A DNA stretch of 64,000 nucleotides from Commensalibacter communis. GTDB taxonomy: Bacteria; Pseudomonadota; Alphaproteobacteria; Acetobacterales; Acetobacteraceae. The stretch lies in contig NZ_CAMXCM010000007.1 of assembly GCF_947179015.1 (NCBI RefSeq), forward strand, positions 36,053 to 100,052. Reading direction: 5' to 3'. Positions 8,656 through 19,172 of the stretch are shown here, piece after piece. The notes under the pieces were generated by a model. The model saw only the letters and a program-made list of their open reading frames with translations. It made no database searches and was not told the origin of the DNA. A program made the position numbers and the translations under genes. Numbering within the stretch: the stretch's first letter is position 1; the number at the start of each line of letters is the position of its first letter.

Positions 8656-11061
8656 ATGACAAAAACTTCTAATAATAATTCAGATCAAAATCAGCATATT
8701 ACTGACTATTTAACCTATTATATCAATAAAGAAGAACCCGCTGATTCAGCTATTTTATTAACAGGGTCATGGGGATGTGGCAAAACATATTATATTGACC
8801 AGTTTATTGCAAAAATAAATGCAGAAGAAAAGCAAAAAGCAGAAAAGGAACAACAAAAATATATCTTTAAAATGAGTGTGTTTGGTTTAAAAACGATTGC
8901 TGACCTGGACGATCAAATCAGTCAAGAAATCTGTTATTCTTTAGAACCTGGATTGGGACAAAGCGCAAGAATACTTGGAAAAACATTAGCTGTGGCAGGA
9001 ACAGTATGGAATTGCTTTGATGTTCCAATTAAAATAAAACAAGATAAACTACAAGAGGCATCAAAGAACTTATCTAAAAAACTAGAAAAACTCTTATTTA
9101 GTAAAAACAAAAGCAATATTATTTTTGTCTTTGATGACCTAGAACGCACCGATATTCCTCTTAAAGAACTATTAGGTCATATTAATGCATTCGTTGAAAG
9201 AGATCATATCAAAGTCATCTTAATTGCCAACGAAGACGAGCTTACCAAAGAATTTACAAGACAAGAGCAAAAGGAAGAAACATCAGAAACCAAACCCTAT
9301 ACCAGTGAAGACGATCTTAAAAATCGTGAAATATATATAAAATTTAAAGAAAAAGTTATTAGTAAAACTTTTGAAGTTCAAAGCGATTTTGATGATACTT
9401 TGTCATACTTTATCCAAAATAACCCCTATCAAAACTTATTATTAGAGCATGACTATATTTTAAAAGAAGTCTATAAGACTCAAACCTCTATCAATCTTAG
9501 GCAGTTAAAACAAGCATTAGATGATTTTACGTATTTACTTGATAATTTAGAGGAAAAGCACCAACAACACCCTCAATTTGTCAAAGAATTAATTCGCACG
9601 TTTATAGGGGTAAAATTAGCAATCTATAGAAATGATTTAACCAAACAAATATTTGAAACATTACTCCCATCTTCAGAACCCCAAGAGGAATCAAATCCGT
9701 ATGAGTTTAAACGAATAACAGACTCTTTAAGAGAAGCCGTACGAACACACTTACGCGAAACAAATAAAATCGATAACAAATTCAAAGACACCAGTAAAAA
9801 ATATCAAATACAAACATGGTTATACTCATTGAGTATTTGGTTTGATATTCTTTTTACCAATAAAATGGCTAATATTACACAAGCTACCAATCAACTCATT
9901 TATTTTATACCCAAACTACAACAACCATTATGGATGCAATCCTATCATTTTCCTGCTCTGAGTGAAGAGGATTTTCAAAGTTTGTCACAACGATTAGTAA
10001 AAAATTTTTTATCTTTTAAACAAGAGCCTTTCTATGACTTGCTTCATATCATTCAACTCATGATTTCATGGTCTAATAATGGCTTGATCGATATTCACAT
10101 AGAAACAATCAAATCAACCGCTCAAAAATCTTTGAATGAATTCACTCCTTATTGGATCGGTGAATGGCAGAATATATATAAAGGAGAATCTCTTAACTTC
10201 GAGTTCAACAACCAAACAGGATATGGTTATTATCTTGACGAAGATTTTACTTTTCAAGAAATATGGTCTTTATTTCGTAATAAACGAAAAGAAATTATAA
10301 AACATATCAAGAAAGAACAAGAAGAGGAGCAAATTACTTCTGTCCTACAAGCACTACATGAGGATACACGTGAAAAATCAATCAATCTATTATTGAACCC
10401 TAATATAATATGGAAACCTATTTTTCATAAAATTGAAAAAGAAAAACTTATTGATATTTTATTTGGACTAGATAACAATCAATTATTCAATTTTAATCAA
10501 ATATTAAAACAACGTTATTTGACGAATGATAGGCTTAACAAGCAAGTTACATGTTTTTATATGACACCAGAATTCTTATTTTGGCATTATATAAAAGTGG
10601 CTATTGAAACACATATCGACGCAACAAAAGAATATTCTCAACCTTTGCAAAAGTATAACCTCAAACAATTATTGGAAACTATTCATGATATTATTGAAAC
10701 AACTCAACCGTTTTTCATTACAGAATCACTAGATAAGAACAACTATGCCGATTTAGAGGAATATTTATGTAATTCAAGTCAATATACTCAGCAAGCTATT
10801 TTTGATAAACAAATCAAAGAAAGCTTCATGAATAGTTCCTATAGGTATGAAAAACATCAGATTGATGAATTACATAAAATTCTTATCAAACGTTACGATA
10901 GCTTATCCACGATTAATATTATCAAAACGGAATTTTCATTTTGGCAAGACATTATAATTCCTTTAAAAGATGATGATTGGTCTCCAAACTATATGATAGA
11001 TAAAATCCAAGTACTCATTCAACAACTTGAACAGATTATAAAGCAAAAAACCTCATACTAA
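8656..11061 (+). CDS. KAP-type P-loop NTPase, possible defence or mobile cargo gene
   Basis: A protein of about 801 residues counted from the ATG at 8656; a GTG at 8632 in the same frame is an alternative, and neither has a clear ribosome site. Walker A is GSWGCGKT (about residues 37-44) and Walker B is IIFVFDDLER (about 155-164), followed by a sensor-like ILIANEDEL stretch. This is the pattern of KAP/'P-loop NTPase fold' proteins. The remaining 550 residues are helical, rich in Lys, Glu, Gln and Asn, and unknown to me. The gene is very AT-rich and sits alone, against the direction of prmC and prfA, which suggests insertion. KAP NTPases are often linked to phage defence or membrane-associated assemblies; a role here is inference. 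Confidence 0.75.
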   Translation: MTKTSNNNSDQNQHITDYLTYYINKEEPADSAILLTGSWGCGKTYYIDQFIAKINAEEKQKAEKEQQKYIFKMSVFGLKTIADLDDQISQEICYSLEPGLGQSARILGKTLAVAGTVWNCFDVPIKIKQDKLQEASKNLSKKLEKLLFSKNKSNIIFVFDDLERTDIPLKELLGHINAFVERDHIKVILIANEDELTKEFTRQEQKEETSETKPYTSEDDLKNREIYIKFKEKVISKTFEVQSDFDDTLSYFIQNNPYQNLLLEHDYILKEVYKTQTSINLRQLKQALDDFTYLLDNLEEKHQQHPQFVKELIRTFIGVKLAIYRNDLTKQIFETLLPSSEPQEESNPYEFKRITDSLREAVRTHLRETNKIDNKFKDTSKKYQIQTWLYSLSIWFDILFTNKMANITQATNQLIYFIPKLQQPLWMQSYHFPALSEEDFQSLSQRLVKNFLSFKQEPFYDLLHIIQLMISWSNNGLIDIHIETIKSTAQKSLNEFTPYWIGEWQNIYKGESLNFEFNNQTGYGYYLDEDFTFQEIWSLFRNKRKEIIKHIKKEQEEEQITSVLQALHEDTREKSINLLLNPNIIWKPIFHKIEKEKLIDILFGLDNNQLFNFNQILKQRYLTNDRLNKQVTCFYMTPEFLFWHYIKVAIETHIDATKEYSQPLQKYNLKQLLETIHDIIETTQPFFITESLDKNNYADLEEYLCNSSQYTQQAIFDKQIKESFMNSSYRYEKHQIDELHKILIKRYDSLSTINIIKTEFSFWQDIIIPLKDDDWSPNYMIDKIQVLIQQLEQIIKQKTSY

Positions 11062-11083
11062 GCCTATAAGCCCAATATGAGGT
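11040..11083 (-). terminator. Intrinsic terminator of the ispG-hisS-prfA unit
   Basis: On the minus strand, ACCTCATA (11076-11083) pairs with TATGAGGT (11050-11057) across an 18-base loop and is followed directly by TTTTTTGCTT. It lies 30 bases after the prfA stop. Its T-run and one arm are also the last codons of the convergent KAP NTPase gene. Confidence 0.75.
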
Positions 11084-11113
11084 ATCGTATCATCATATCA
11101 AAATCATCGAACC

Positions 11114-12196
11114 TTACATTGCTTCTTCAGCAGCCAGTAATCTTGATTGTTCTTCTTGCGCCAAGCTGTCGACAACTTCATCAAGCTCGCCCAGCATAAT
11201 ACGATCAATTTTATGCAAGGTTAAATTGATCCGATGATCGGTTACGCGACCTTGTGGAAAGTTATAAGTACGAATACGTTCAGAACGATCACCCGTTCCG
11301 ACCTGAGAACGACGATCTGCTGCACGATCAGCATGTAGTGAAGCACGTTGTTGTTCATACAAACGCGCACGCAAGATTTTCATCGCTTTGGCTTTATTCT
11401 TATGCTGGCTTTTTTCTTCCTGCATCGCCACTACGACACCCGAAGGCATATGGGTAATACGCACCGCACTCTCGGTTTTATTAACGTGCTGACCACCCGC
11501 ACCAGAGGCACGATAGACATCAATACGCAAATCTTTTTCATCAATATCAACATCGACCTCTTCTGCTTCAGGCAATACCGCCACCGTCACAGTTGACGTA
11601 TGAATACGCCCTTGGCTTTCTGTCGCAGGGACACGTTGCACACGATGAACGCCTGACTCATATTTTAATCGTGCAAATACGTTATTTCCAGAAATCGAAG
11701 CCATCGCTCCTTTGATCCCACCAACGCCTGTATCGTCATATTCCATGACCTCGAAACGCCAGCCATTCATATCCGAATATCGTTGATAGGCACCAAATAA
11801 CTCAGCTGCAAATATCCCAGCTTCGTCGCCACCCGCAGCAGGACGAATTTCCAAGATAGCATTCCCTTCATCAGCTTTGTCTTTGGGAAGCATCGCCAAC
11901 CGAATATCATGTCTTAACTGTGGTATTTGTTCATTTAATGATTCCAATTCAGCTTCGGCAAGATCTTTCATCTCGGGATCTTGTAACATTTCCTCAGCGG
12001 CTTTGGTTTCTTGTTCAGCATTACGCAACGCATGAACCAACTCAACAATTCTATTTAAGTCAGCATACTCACGAGACGCTTCCATAAATTCGTCACCTGA
12101 AATCTCAGTGGATAAAATATGTTGCAGCTCTTCTGAACGAGCAACAATTTTATCCAAACGATCATTAAAACTTACAGAAAATTCTTCAGAAGACAT
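11114..12196 (-). CDS. prfA: Peptide chain release factor 1 (RF1)
   Basis: A 360-residue class I release factor that reads UAA and UAG in the ribosomal A site and triggers peptide release. The codon-reading P-x-T motif is present as PAT (RVPATESQGRIHTS), and the catalytic GGQ lies in GAGGQHVNKTESAVR. An N-terminal helical domain covers about residues 1-100. The gene starts 3 bases after hisS ends, so they are likely cotranscribed and coupled. Length is normal. Confidence 0.97.
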   Translation of the reverse strand: MSSEEFSVSFNDRLDKIVARSEELQHILSTEISGDEFMEASREYADLNRIVELVHALRNAEQETKAAEEMLQDPEMKDLAEAELESLNEQIPQLRHDIRLAMLPKDKADEGNAILEIRPAAGGDEAGIFAAELFGAYQRYSDMNGWRFEVMEYDDTGVGGIKGAMASISGNNVFARLKYESGVHRVQRVPATESQGRIHTSTVTVAVLPEAEEVDVDIDEKDLRIDVYRASGAGGQHVNKTESAVRITHMPSGVVVAMQEEKSQHKNKAKAMKILRARLYEQQRASLHADRAADRRSQVGTGDRSERIRTYNFPQGRVTDHRINLTLHKIDRIMLGELDEVVDSLAQEEQSRLLAAEEAM

Positions 12197-12199
12197 CGA

Positions 12200-13450
12200 T
12201 TATTTCGCCAATTTCATTTTACAATGCGTAACAAGATCCGTTATTGCAACTTCAGCTTGCTCGCCAGAGATTAAGTCTTTTACTTGCACCACTTGTTTTT
12301 GTGCTTCGTCGTCACCGATTAATAATGCTAAGGGTGCATTTTGTTTATTTGCACGTTCCATTTGTTTGCGCAAGTTCCCTTTATAGGCAATCTCGGCATA
12401 AATACCATCATAACGCAACACTTGTAATGCAGAGAATGCAACATCATGCACTTCATTGGAAAGTGGAATGATAACGACAGGTGCGGCAACTTTTGGGCTT
12501 TCTTCTAGCAATAACGCCAAACGTTCAACCCCAGCTGCCCAACCGATTGATGGCACTGATGGGCCGCCCATTTCTTCAACCAGACCTTCATAACGTCCAC
12601 CGGCCAAGACAGTACCTTGTGCACCTAATTTGGTGGTTACAAACTCGAACACCGTATGACTATAATAATCCAAGCCACGAACAATATAAGGATTTTCTTT
12701 GAACGGAATTTTAAACTGATCCAACGCCACTCTCAATTGATCCCAAAATGTCTGCGCTTCAGGAGTCATATGATCCTTTAATGCAGGGGCATTTGCTAAT
12801 AATGCCCGATCTTCAGGCGATTTGCTGTCCAAAATACGTAGCGGATTTTTTTCCAAACGATTACGACTATCTTCTGATAACTGAGATTGAAAAGCTTGGA
12901 AATAAGAAATCAAAGCCTCTCTCCACGCTTTACGGCTAGCAATATCGCCCAGTGTATTCAACTCTAACACCACATCATCGGCAATACCAAGCTCACGCAG
13001 AATATGATATCCCATCGCAATCATTTCCGCATCAGCAAAAGGTGTGGAAGTTCCTAATAACTCGGCACCAATTTGATGAAATTGGCGATACCGTCCTTTT
13101 TGAGGACGCTCGTAGCGAAACATCGGCCCAGTATAAAAAGCCTTTTGTGGTAAAGACTGTGTTAGTCCATTTGTAACCAACGCACGACAAATCCCAGCGG
13201 TTCCCTCTGGGCGCAATGTTAATGAATCCCCTCCACGATCTTCAAAACAATACATTTCCTTGGAAACAACATCCGATGTTTCCCCCAAAGAACGTGCAAA
13301 CACAGCCGTTTCTTCAAAAACAGGAGTAATCCACTCTTCAAACCCATATAAAGAAGTTACTTTTTTTGCAACTTGTATAACATGTTGATGACGTCTTGAA
13401 TCTTCACCAATTAAATCATGCGTTCCACGAACGGGCTTTACCACACTCAC
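12200..13450 (-). CDS. hisS: Histidine-tRNA ligase
   Basis: A 416-residue class II aminoacyl-tRNA synthetase that charges tRNA-His. It begins at a GTG ([13 protein letters not shown]) with AGGA about 8 bases upstream. Seen in it are motif 2 ([17 protein letters not shown]), the histidine-specific [13 protein letters not shown] segment, a motif 3 region ([13 protein letters not shown]) and a C-terminal anticodon-binding domain (about 320-416). It lies 30 bases after ispG and 3 bases before prfA. Confidence 0.96.
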   Translation of the reverse strand: MSVVKPVRGTHDLIGEDSRRHQHVIQVAKKVTSLYGFEEWITPVFEETAVFARSLGETSDVVSKEMYCFEDRGGDSLTLRPEGTAGICRALVTNGLTQSLPQKAFYTGPMFRYERPQKGRYRQFHQIGAELLGTSTPFADAEMIAMGYHILRELGIADDVVLELNTLGDIASRKAWREALISYFQAFQSQLSEDSRNRLEKNPLRILDSKSPEDRALLANAPALKDHMTPEAQTFWDQLRVALDQFKIPFKENPYIVRGLDYYSHTVFEFVTTKLGAQGTVLAGGRYEGLVEEMGGPSVPSIGWAAGVERLALLLEESPKVAAPVVIIPLSNEVHDVAFSALQVLRYDGIYAEIAYKGNLRKQMERANKQNAPLALLIGDDEAQKQVVQVKDLISGEQAEVAITDLVTHCKMKLAK

Positions 13451-13480
13451 GCTTTTTATCCTGCCTTATAGTTTATAAAA

Positions 13481-14611
13481 TTATTTAGTTGTTGCTTTAG
13501 CTTTGGCTGCGGCTTTTTCAGCTTCAATCTCTGCTGCTTTTTTCTCTACCAATTCAACAATATGGTCAATCATATCTTCTGCAGGCACCGTATGATCCTG
13601 TTTACCCGCCATATACACCATATGACGACCAGAACCACCCCCCGTAACCCCAACGTCTGTCATGGTTGCTTCACCAGGACCATTAACCACACAGCCAATC
13701 ACAGAGAGAGAAAGCGGTGTCTCAATATGAGCCAAACGTTCTTCAAGCTTAGCAACCGTTGGAATAACTTGGAATCCTTGGCGCGCACAAGATGGGCAAG
13801 AGACCACATGAACCCCACGATGACGCAACCCAAGACTTTTTAAGATATCCCAACCAACAGCAACCTCTTCCTCTGGTTCTGCAGATAATGAAACACGCAT
13901 CGTGTCCCCAATTCCTGCCCATAGCAAAGAACCTAAACCAATCGAAGACTTCACGGTTCCTGCACGTTTACCACCCGCTTCGGTAATCCCAATATGTAAA
14001 GGATAGTCACATGCTTCAGATAGTTGACGATAAGATTCAACAGCCAAGAAAACGTCAGAAGCTTTCACACTAATTTTAAATTCACGAAAATCATTATCTT
14101 CTAATATCTTTGCGTGCTCTAATGCACTTTCGACCAGCGCATCAGGGTTAGGCTCACCATATTTTTCCAACAAATGCTTTTCTAAAGATCCAGCATTCAC
14201 CCCAATACGGATGGAGCAGTTATAATCTTTTGCAGCTTTAATCACATCACGTACGCGTTCTGCACTGCCAATATTACCAGGATTAATGCGCAAACATGCA
14301 GCCCCTGCTTTAGCAGCTTCAATTGCTCTTTTATAATGGAAATGAATATCGGCAACAATCGGCACATTTACATTTTGAACGATTTCTTTTAATGCTGCTG
14401 TGCTTGCTTCATCCGGGCAAGAAACACGAACAATATCCACACCCACTTTTTCTGCACGTTTAATTTGTGCAATGGTTGCTTTGGCATCACTGGTCAACGT
14501 GTTCGTCATTGTTTGTACGCTGATCGGTGCATCACCACCAACGGGTACAGATCCAACATGAATCTGACGAGTTTTATTGCGTTCGATATGCTGATATGGG
14601 CGTAAACTCAT
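13481..14611 (-). CDS. ispG: 4-hydroxy-3-methylbut-2-en-1-yl diphosphate synthase (IspG)
   Basis: A 376-residue iron-sulfur enzyme of the MEP isoprenoid pathway that converts MEcPP to HMBPP. The N-terminal TIM-barrel includes [14 protein letters not shown] and [17 protein letters not shown]. The C-terminal [4Fe-4S] Cys residues are in [12 protein letters not shown] and [12 protein letters not shown] Lys/Ala/Glu-rich tail of about 25 residues ([20 protein letters not shown]) extends beyond the usual end. It heads the ispG-hisS-prfA unit, an arrangement also seen in other Acetobacteraceae. Confidence 0.95.
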   Translation of the reverse strand: MSLRPYQHIERNKTRQIHVGSVPVGGDAPISVQTMTNTLTSDAKATIAQIKRAEKVGVDIVRVSCPDEASTAALKEIVQNVNVPIVADIHFHYKRAIEAAKAGAACLRINPGNIGSAERVRDVIKAAKDYNCSIRIGVNAGSLEKHLLEKYGEPNPDALVESALEHAKILEDNDFREFKISVKASDVFLAVESYRQLSEACDYPLHIGITEAGGKRAGTVKSSIGLGSLLWAGIGDTMRVSLSAEPEEEVAVGWDILKSLGLRHRGVHVVSCPSCARQGFQVIPTVAKLEERLAHIETPLSLSVIGCVVNGPGEATMTDVGVTGGGSGRHMVYMAGKQDHTVPAEDMIDHIVELVEKKAAEIEAEKAAAKAKATTK

Positions 14612-14741
14612 TTAACTCTAATCTCCAAAATGATCTTTAAATATATCAAATAATCCAAAAAATTCGCTATATAATCCTATTTACCAGTCTATTTATTATA
14701 AGTATTCCTTACCGAAACTACAATTCTTCTTCACGATATCC

Positions 14742-15836
14742 TCAACGATTAAGTTGCTTTGCGTTTAGATCATCTGCAGATACATCATGGTTAGAACGAG
14801 TAGCAGGTTTTGATACGACAGGCTTTTTATTTCTAGTTACCACGTTGTTAGATACGGGTTTATCCGCAATTTTCTCATCAGATGGGTGTAATAATTTGTC
14901 TATTTTGAATGAATCTAAAACAAATCGACGTAATGTTTTACCCTTTTTCCCCAAAGGCGATGATTGTATTTCACCTTTCTGTAAAACAACAACACCAGGA
15001 TTTCCAATCGTCATAATGACTTCATCTTTGTCACTAGGGACCTGCCAAGTTTCATCTGTTTTCAAGACTTTTTGGTATAAAACATGCCCTTCTTTATCTT
15101 TGATTTGCAACCAACTTGGAGCAATTGCCTTAATCATCAAAGGCTGTTCTGGTTGTTTCGCTTCAGCCGCTGCTACATCTTTGTTATCAGGAGCAGACGG
15201 TGGTGATGATGTTGGCTCTGTTGGTTGCTGTGGCTGCTGCGGTAATGCAGTAGCGGGCTGTTGGTTTGTCACAGGCGCATTAGATGTGGTATTTGCTTCG
15301 ACATGTTGATTATCCTGAGATAATGGAGCTGGATGATCCGTCGGCATAATAGAGGCTATTTGCGGAGAGATTTGTTGAGTTGTTCCGCTATTTTGCTCAG
15401 CTTGAGTTGGCGGTGATGGAATAACTTCTGGCGGGGCTTGATGATGGTCGGACATTTTATACCAACCAATATAAGCACCAACCATAATGATAAGACTAAC
15501 AAATACAATAACAGCTGCTGGGACACCGCTCTGTGGAACGGGTGCTGGAAACATCAGCTGTTGTTTTTCAGAATTGCCCTTATTTTCTTGTCGGAATTGC
15601 TTTACTAGCACATCACTATCGAGATTCAACAATTCAGCATAAGCACGTAAGAAACCAGAAGCATAAGCAATTCCGGGCAATTGATCGATACGCCCATCCT
15701 CTAATGCTTTTAAAAACACCAAACGAATACGTAACCGTTGAGAAACTTCTTCAAGGCTTAATCCTTGCTCTTCTCTACGTGTTTTAAGTGTATCCCCAAT
15801 ATTTTTATCAGAATATAGCTGGTTCAAGTCGCTCAT
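14742..15836 (-). CDS. rodZ: RodZ-like cell-shape protein (HTH + membrane span + DUF4115)
   Basis: A 364-residue bitopic inner-membrane protein. Residues about 10-85 are a Xre-type helix-turn-helix (TLKTRREEQGLSLEEVSQRL), the MreB-binding part in RodZ. One membrane span lies near residues 108-128 (AAVIVFVSLIIMVGAYIGWY). A long Pro/Gln/Thr-rich periplasmic linker follows, then the DUF4115 beta domain (about 230-320, with SWLQIKDKEGHVLYQKVL). A basic tail closes the protein. It is the last gene after lysC and the flavoprotein gene, 22 bases downstream. Function is by family: it links MreB to the elongasome. Confidence 0.85.
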   Translation of the reverse strand: MSDLNQLYSDKNIGDTLKTRREEQGLSLEEVSQRLRIRLVFLKALEDGRIDQLPGIAYASGFLRAYAELLNLDSDVLVKQFRQENKGNSEKQQLMFPAPVPQSGVPAAVIVFVSLIIMVGAYIGWYKMSDHHQAPPEVIPSPPTQAEQNSGTTQQISPQIASIMPTDHPAPLSQDNQHVEANTTSNAPVTNQQPATALPQQPQQPTEPTSSPPSAPDNKDVAAAEAKQPEQPLMIKAIAPSWLQIKDKEGHVLYQKVLKTDETWQVPSDKDEVIMTIGNPGVVVLQKGEIQSSPLGKKGKTLRRFVLDSFKIDKLLHPSDEKIADKPVSNNVVTRNKKPVVSKPATRSNHDVSADDLNAKQLNR

Positions 15837-15858
15837 GCTTCTTTCAACCTAAGGTTAA

Positions 15859-16923
15859 TTATGAATGTTTAATCCGTTGACGTCTGACCACCAAAGCGTC
15901 AACCGCTTGTTTTACGAGAGTATGAATAATTGTTTCTACTGGCAATATTTCTTTAACCATTCCAACTGATTGACCTGCCATCACGGAACCATTTTCGATA
16001 TCTCCATCCTTAACTGCACGTCGCAAAGCACCCGCCCAAAAATGTTCAATGTCTAGTTGAGCTTCTTCCTTACTGACTTCTTGACGTTGATATTTTTGAA
16101 TGATGGCTGCTTGATGTTTCATAAATTCTTTAGTGCCTTGATTGGCCAACGCACGAACAGGAATTACGGGAAAAGAATCATCAATTTGGACAGTCGTAAT
16201 TGCATCACGAGCTGCGGCCCTAACAAAAGCCTTTTTAAAATTTTCGTGAGCTTGACTTTCAACAGACGCTGCAAAAACAGTACCTAATTGCGCTCCAGAT
16301 GCTCCCATTTCAAGATAAGATAAAATCGCATCTCCACGTCCAAGCCCTCCAGCAATAAATACTGGCACCTCACGAATAACAGGCAATATCTCCTGAGCTA
16401 ACACTGTCAAAGAAACGGGACCAACATGTCCACCAGCCTCAGCCCCTTCAATCACAATAGCATCTGCACCCATTTTAATTAACCGTTTTGCCAAAACCAA
16501 AGCAGGTGCAAAAGCAACGACTTGAGCACCACCATCTTTGATTTTTTTTATTGCAGCACCCGAGGGGACACCACCAGCTAAAACAATATGCTTGACGTGT
16601 AATTTCAAACAAACATCAATCAGCTCATTTAACTGAGGATGCATTGTAATTAAGTTAACGCCAAAAGGCTTGGTTGTCATGGCTTGTGTGCCAGCGATTT
16701 CTGCTTCTAACAATGTAGGATCCATTGCCCCACAAGCAATAACACCAAAACCACCAGCATTCGAAATGGCGGAAACAAGATTACGTTCGCTGACCCAAGA
16801 CATTGCCCCGCCCAAAATAGCAACTTCACTGCCTAAAAACTCGGTTCCTCTGCTCCACAAAGAAGCAAGTTCGCTTTGTGCATCTTTATCTAAGTCCGTC
16901 ACATCAACAGCATTATGTTGCAT
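15859..16923 (-). CDS. Nitronate monooxygenase / FabK-like FMN protein
   Basis: A 354-residue FMN-dependent TIM-barrel of the 2-nitropropane dioxygenase family. Seen are GGAMSWVSERNLVSAISNAG near the N-terminus, VIEGAEAGGHVGP and the phosphate-binding VFIAGGLGRGDAI and GASGAQLGT segments. The family includes nitronate monooxygenases, which oxidise toxic nitronates, and FabK enoyl-ACP reductases, and sequence reading does not separate these. Its ATG overlaps the lysC stop by one base (TAATG), implying coupled translation, although no pathway link to lysC is obvious. Confidence 0.8.
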   Translation of the reverse strand: MQHNAVDVTDLDKDAQSELASLWSRGTEFLGSEVAILGGAMSWVSERNLVSAISNAGGFGVIACGAMDPTLLEAEIAGTQAMTTKPFGVNLITMHPQLNELIDVCLKLHVKHIVLAGGVPSGAAIKKIKDGGAQVVAFAPALVLAKRLIKMGADAIVIEGAEAGGHVGPVSLTVLAQEILPVIREVPVFIAGGLGRGDAILSYLEMGASGAQLGTVFAASVESQAHENFKKAFVRAAARDAITTVQIDDSFPVIPVRALANQGTKEFMKHQAAIIQKYQRQEVSKEEAQLDIEHFWAGALRRAVKDGDIENGSVMAGQSVGMVKEILPVETIIHTLVKQAVDALVVRRQRIKHS

Positions 16924-18176
16924 TATTGGGCATCCAATCCATAAGCAGTATGTAAAGCACGAACAGCAAGTTCTACATATTCAGCAGCAACCAACACAGA
17001 CACTTTTATTTCACTGGTAGAAATCACTTGAACATTAATTGATCGCTCTGCCAATGTTTTAAACATTGTATTTGCAACCCCAGTATGGGAACGCATTCCA
17101 ATACCAACAACGCTGATTTTTACAACATCATCATCGGTTAACATTTCTGCAAAACCAATCTTTTCTTTTTCACGCTCTAGAATTTGTTGAACATTTAACA
17201 AATCCGTCTTGGGAACTGTAAAAGTCATATCTGTTTTTTGATTACTACCACTGCTTTGAACAATCATATCAACATTTACATTTTCACGTGCCAAGGGGGC
17301 AAAGACAGATGCTGCAATGCCAGGATGATCGGGAATATCTTTAATAACAACTTTAGCTTCATTTAAAGAATATGCAATACCAGTAACTTGTTCTTTTTCC
17401 ATAATTTCATCCTCACTTACAACCAAAGATCCAGGCAGCGAATTTTCCATTGGCGCTGGATTATCATCAAAACTTGATAACACCTGGACGCGAACCTGCT
17501 CTTTCATCGCCAATTCTACACTACGCGTTTGTAACACTTTTGCCCCAACGGAAGCTAACTCTAACATTTCCTCATAAGCAATCGCAGGAATGCGCTTTGC
17601 TTTTTTAACTATTCTTGGGTCTGTTGTGTAAATTCCATCAACATCTGTATAAATATCGCAACGTGTTGCCTGCATACTTGCTGCCAAAGCAACCGCTGAT
17701 GTATCTGATCCGCCTCTACCTAGGGTTGCAACGCGTCCATTTTCATCAACCCCCTGAAATCCCGCAACCACTGGCACAACACCTGATTGCATACATTCAA
17801 TGAGCTTAGACGAATCGATAGATTGAATTCTTGCCTTACTATGTGCATCATCGGTCAGGATCGGTATTTGCCATCCAGCCCACGAACGTGATTGAACACC
17901 AAGATTTTGCAACGCGATTGCCAATAATCCACTGGTTACTTGTTCACCCGTGGCAACAATTGAATCATACTCACAAGGGTCAAACAAAGGATTTAAAGAC
18001 TCACAATAACCAACCAACTGGTTCGTGACACCAGACATCGCAGAAACTACAACCGTTACTTCACATCCGGCATCAACTTGTTTTTTTACCGTTTTTGCAA
18101 CATTGCGAATTCGATCCAGATCGGCAACAGAGGTTCCACCAAACTTCATTACTATTCTAGGGGCACTAAGAGGCAT
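16923..18176 (-). CDS. lysC: Aspartate kinase
   Basis: Phosphorylates aspartate as the first step to lysine, threonine and methionine. I prefer the ATG at 18176 (MPLSAPRIVMKFGGTSV) to the TTG at 18194, because a GGAG lies about 10 bases upstream; this gives 417 residues. The kinase domain carries KFGGTS and GRGGSDTSAVALA. Two C-terminal ACT domains (about 265-417) include the allosteric region SVLVAAEYVELAVRALHTAY. Lysine and/or threonine feedback is usual for this family. The divergent neighbour is ubiG. Confidence 0.95.
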   Translation of the reverse strand: MPLSAPRIVMKFGGTSVADLDRIRNVAKTVKKQVDAGCEVTVVVSAMSGVTNQLVGYCESLNPLFDPCEYDSIVATGEQVTSGLLAIALQNLGVQSRSWAGWQIPILTDDAHSKARIQSIDSSKLIECMQSGVVPVVAGFQGVDENGRVATLGRGGSDTSAVALAASMQATRCDIYTDVDGIYTTDPRIVKKAKRIPAIAYEEMLELASVGAKVLQTRSVELAMKEQVRVQVLSSFDDNPAPMENSLPGSLVVSEDEIMEKEQVTGIAYSLNEAKVVIKDIPDHPGIAASVFAPLARENVNVDMIVQSSGSNQKTDMTFTVPKTDLLNVQQILEREKEKIGFAEMLTDDDVVKISVVGIGMRSHTGVANTMFKTLAERSINVQVISTSEIKVSVLVAAEYVELAVRALHTAYGLDAQ

Positions 18177-18363
18177 AAAAAGCAAACTCCGCAATCATTA
18201 TTTTCATTATTACTCTTTACATAATGAAAATATAAACTTTATGTATTGAAAATATCGTTAACTGAATACTTAACCTAGTTATAATTGATAATCAAACTAT
18301 TGACTTCTTTTTTTGTTTATAATTTGATTAATTTTACTTGACGACCCTGTGAAAGGCCACATT

Positions 18364-19113
18364 ATGTCCACCGTTACACCACATGATCCAGACAATCAAA
18401 AGAATTCTGTAAAAGAGGATGAAATTAATCGATTTAATGCCATTGCGAGTGAATGGTGGAATCGAACAGGCCCAATGAGCCCACTCCATGAAATGAATGC
18501 ACTTCGGGTCGAGTGGATCCAACAATTTTTAAAATCATATCCCCTTGATCCTAACCGACCTATTCTCGATATTGGTTGTGGGGTTGGGATAGCCAGTGAG
18601 GGTCTTGCTTCTTTGGGATATAATATATTGGGTGTTGATGCAGGAAAAGAGGTGATCCAAGCTGCACAACATCATCTGGATACCATTCCCCTTCCACCTA
18701 AGAGTGGTCATATTACGTATCGTGTAGGAACCATCGAAGCGCTTGTGGAAGAAAAACAACAATATCAGGTCATTACCGCTTTGGAGCTACTCGAACACGT
18801 TAATGACCCAGAACAATTCGTGCAAAATATTTCTGCACTTTTAACCGACAATGGGATCGCGTTTCTATCAACAATTAACCGTAACATTCCCTCTTTTCTA
18901 TTCGCCAAAGTCGGTGCAGAATATTTAACCCGCAAACTACCAATTGGAACACATAGTTGGAAGCAATTTATTACACCTGCTGAACTTGGAAAGATGGCGC
19001 ATCATGCAGGATTACGCGTTGTCGACATGGCTGGTTTAGCAATGAGGCCTAATGGGTGGAAAATCTCACAAAATGTAAAGATTAACTATATGGTTTGCTT
19101 GTCTAAAATATAG
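18364..19113 (+). CDS. ubiG: Ubiquinone biosynthesis O-methyltransferase UbiG
   Basis: A 249-residue SAM-dependent methyltransferase that carries out both O-methylations in ubiquinone synthesis. The ATG at 18364 is chosen because GAAAGG stands about 8 bases before it; an in-frame GTG at 18349 is the alternative. Motifs seen are NRFNAIASEWWN near the start, the SAM-binding LDIGCGVGIASEGLASLG, and ALELLEHVNDPEQFV. The C-terminal WKISQNVKINYMV stretch is typical of UbiG. It ends just before a bidirectional terminator. Confidence 0.94.
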   Translation: MSTVTPHDPDNQKNSVKEDEINRFNAIASEWWNRTGPMSPLHEMNALRVEWIQQFLKSYPLDPNRPILDIGCGVGIASEGLASLGYNILGVDAGKEVIQAAQHHLDTIPLPPKSGHITYRVGTIEALVEEKQQYQVITALELLEHVNDPEQFVQNISALLTDNGIAFLSTINRNIPSFLFAKVGAEYLTRKLPIGTHSWKQFITPAELGKMAHHAGLRVVDMAGLAMRPNGWKISQNVKINYMVCLSKI

Positions 19114-19127
19114 AACTTAACAAAACT

Positions 19128-19163
19128 AAAAACATTCAAGTGTAATAACTTGAATGTTTTTTT
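19128..19163. terminator. Bidirectional intrinsic terminator between ubiG and the heptosyltransferase gene
   Basis: AAAAACATTCAAG (19128-19140), an 8-base loop, and CTTGAATGTTTTT with further T bases to 19163. The stem is 13 bp with T-runs in both directions. It sits between two convergent genes, 15 bases after ubiG and 10 bases from the stop of the minus-strand gene, so it can end both transcripts. Confidence 0.85.
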
Positions 19164-19172
19164 AATCTATCT

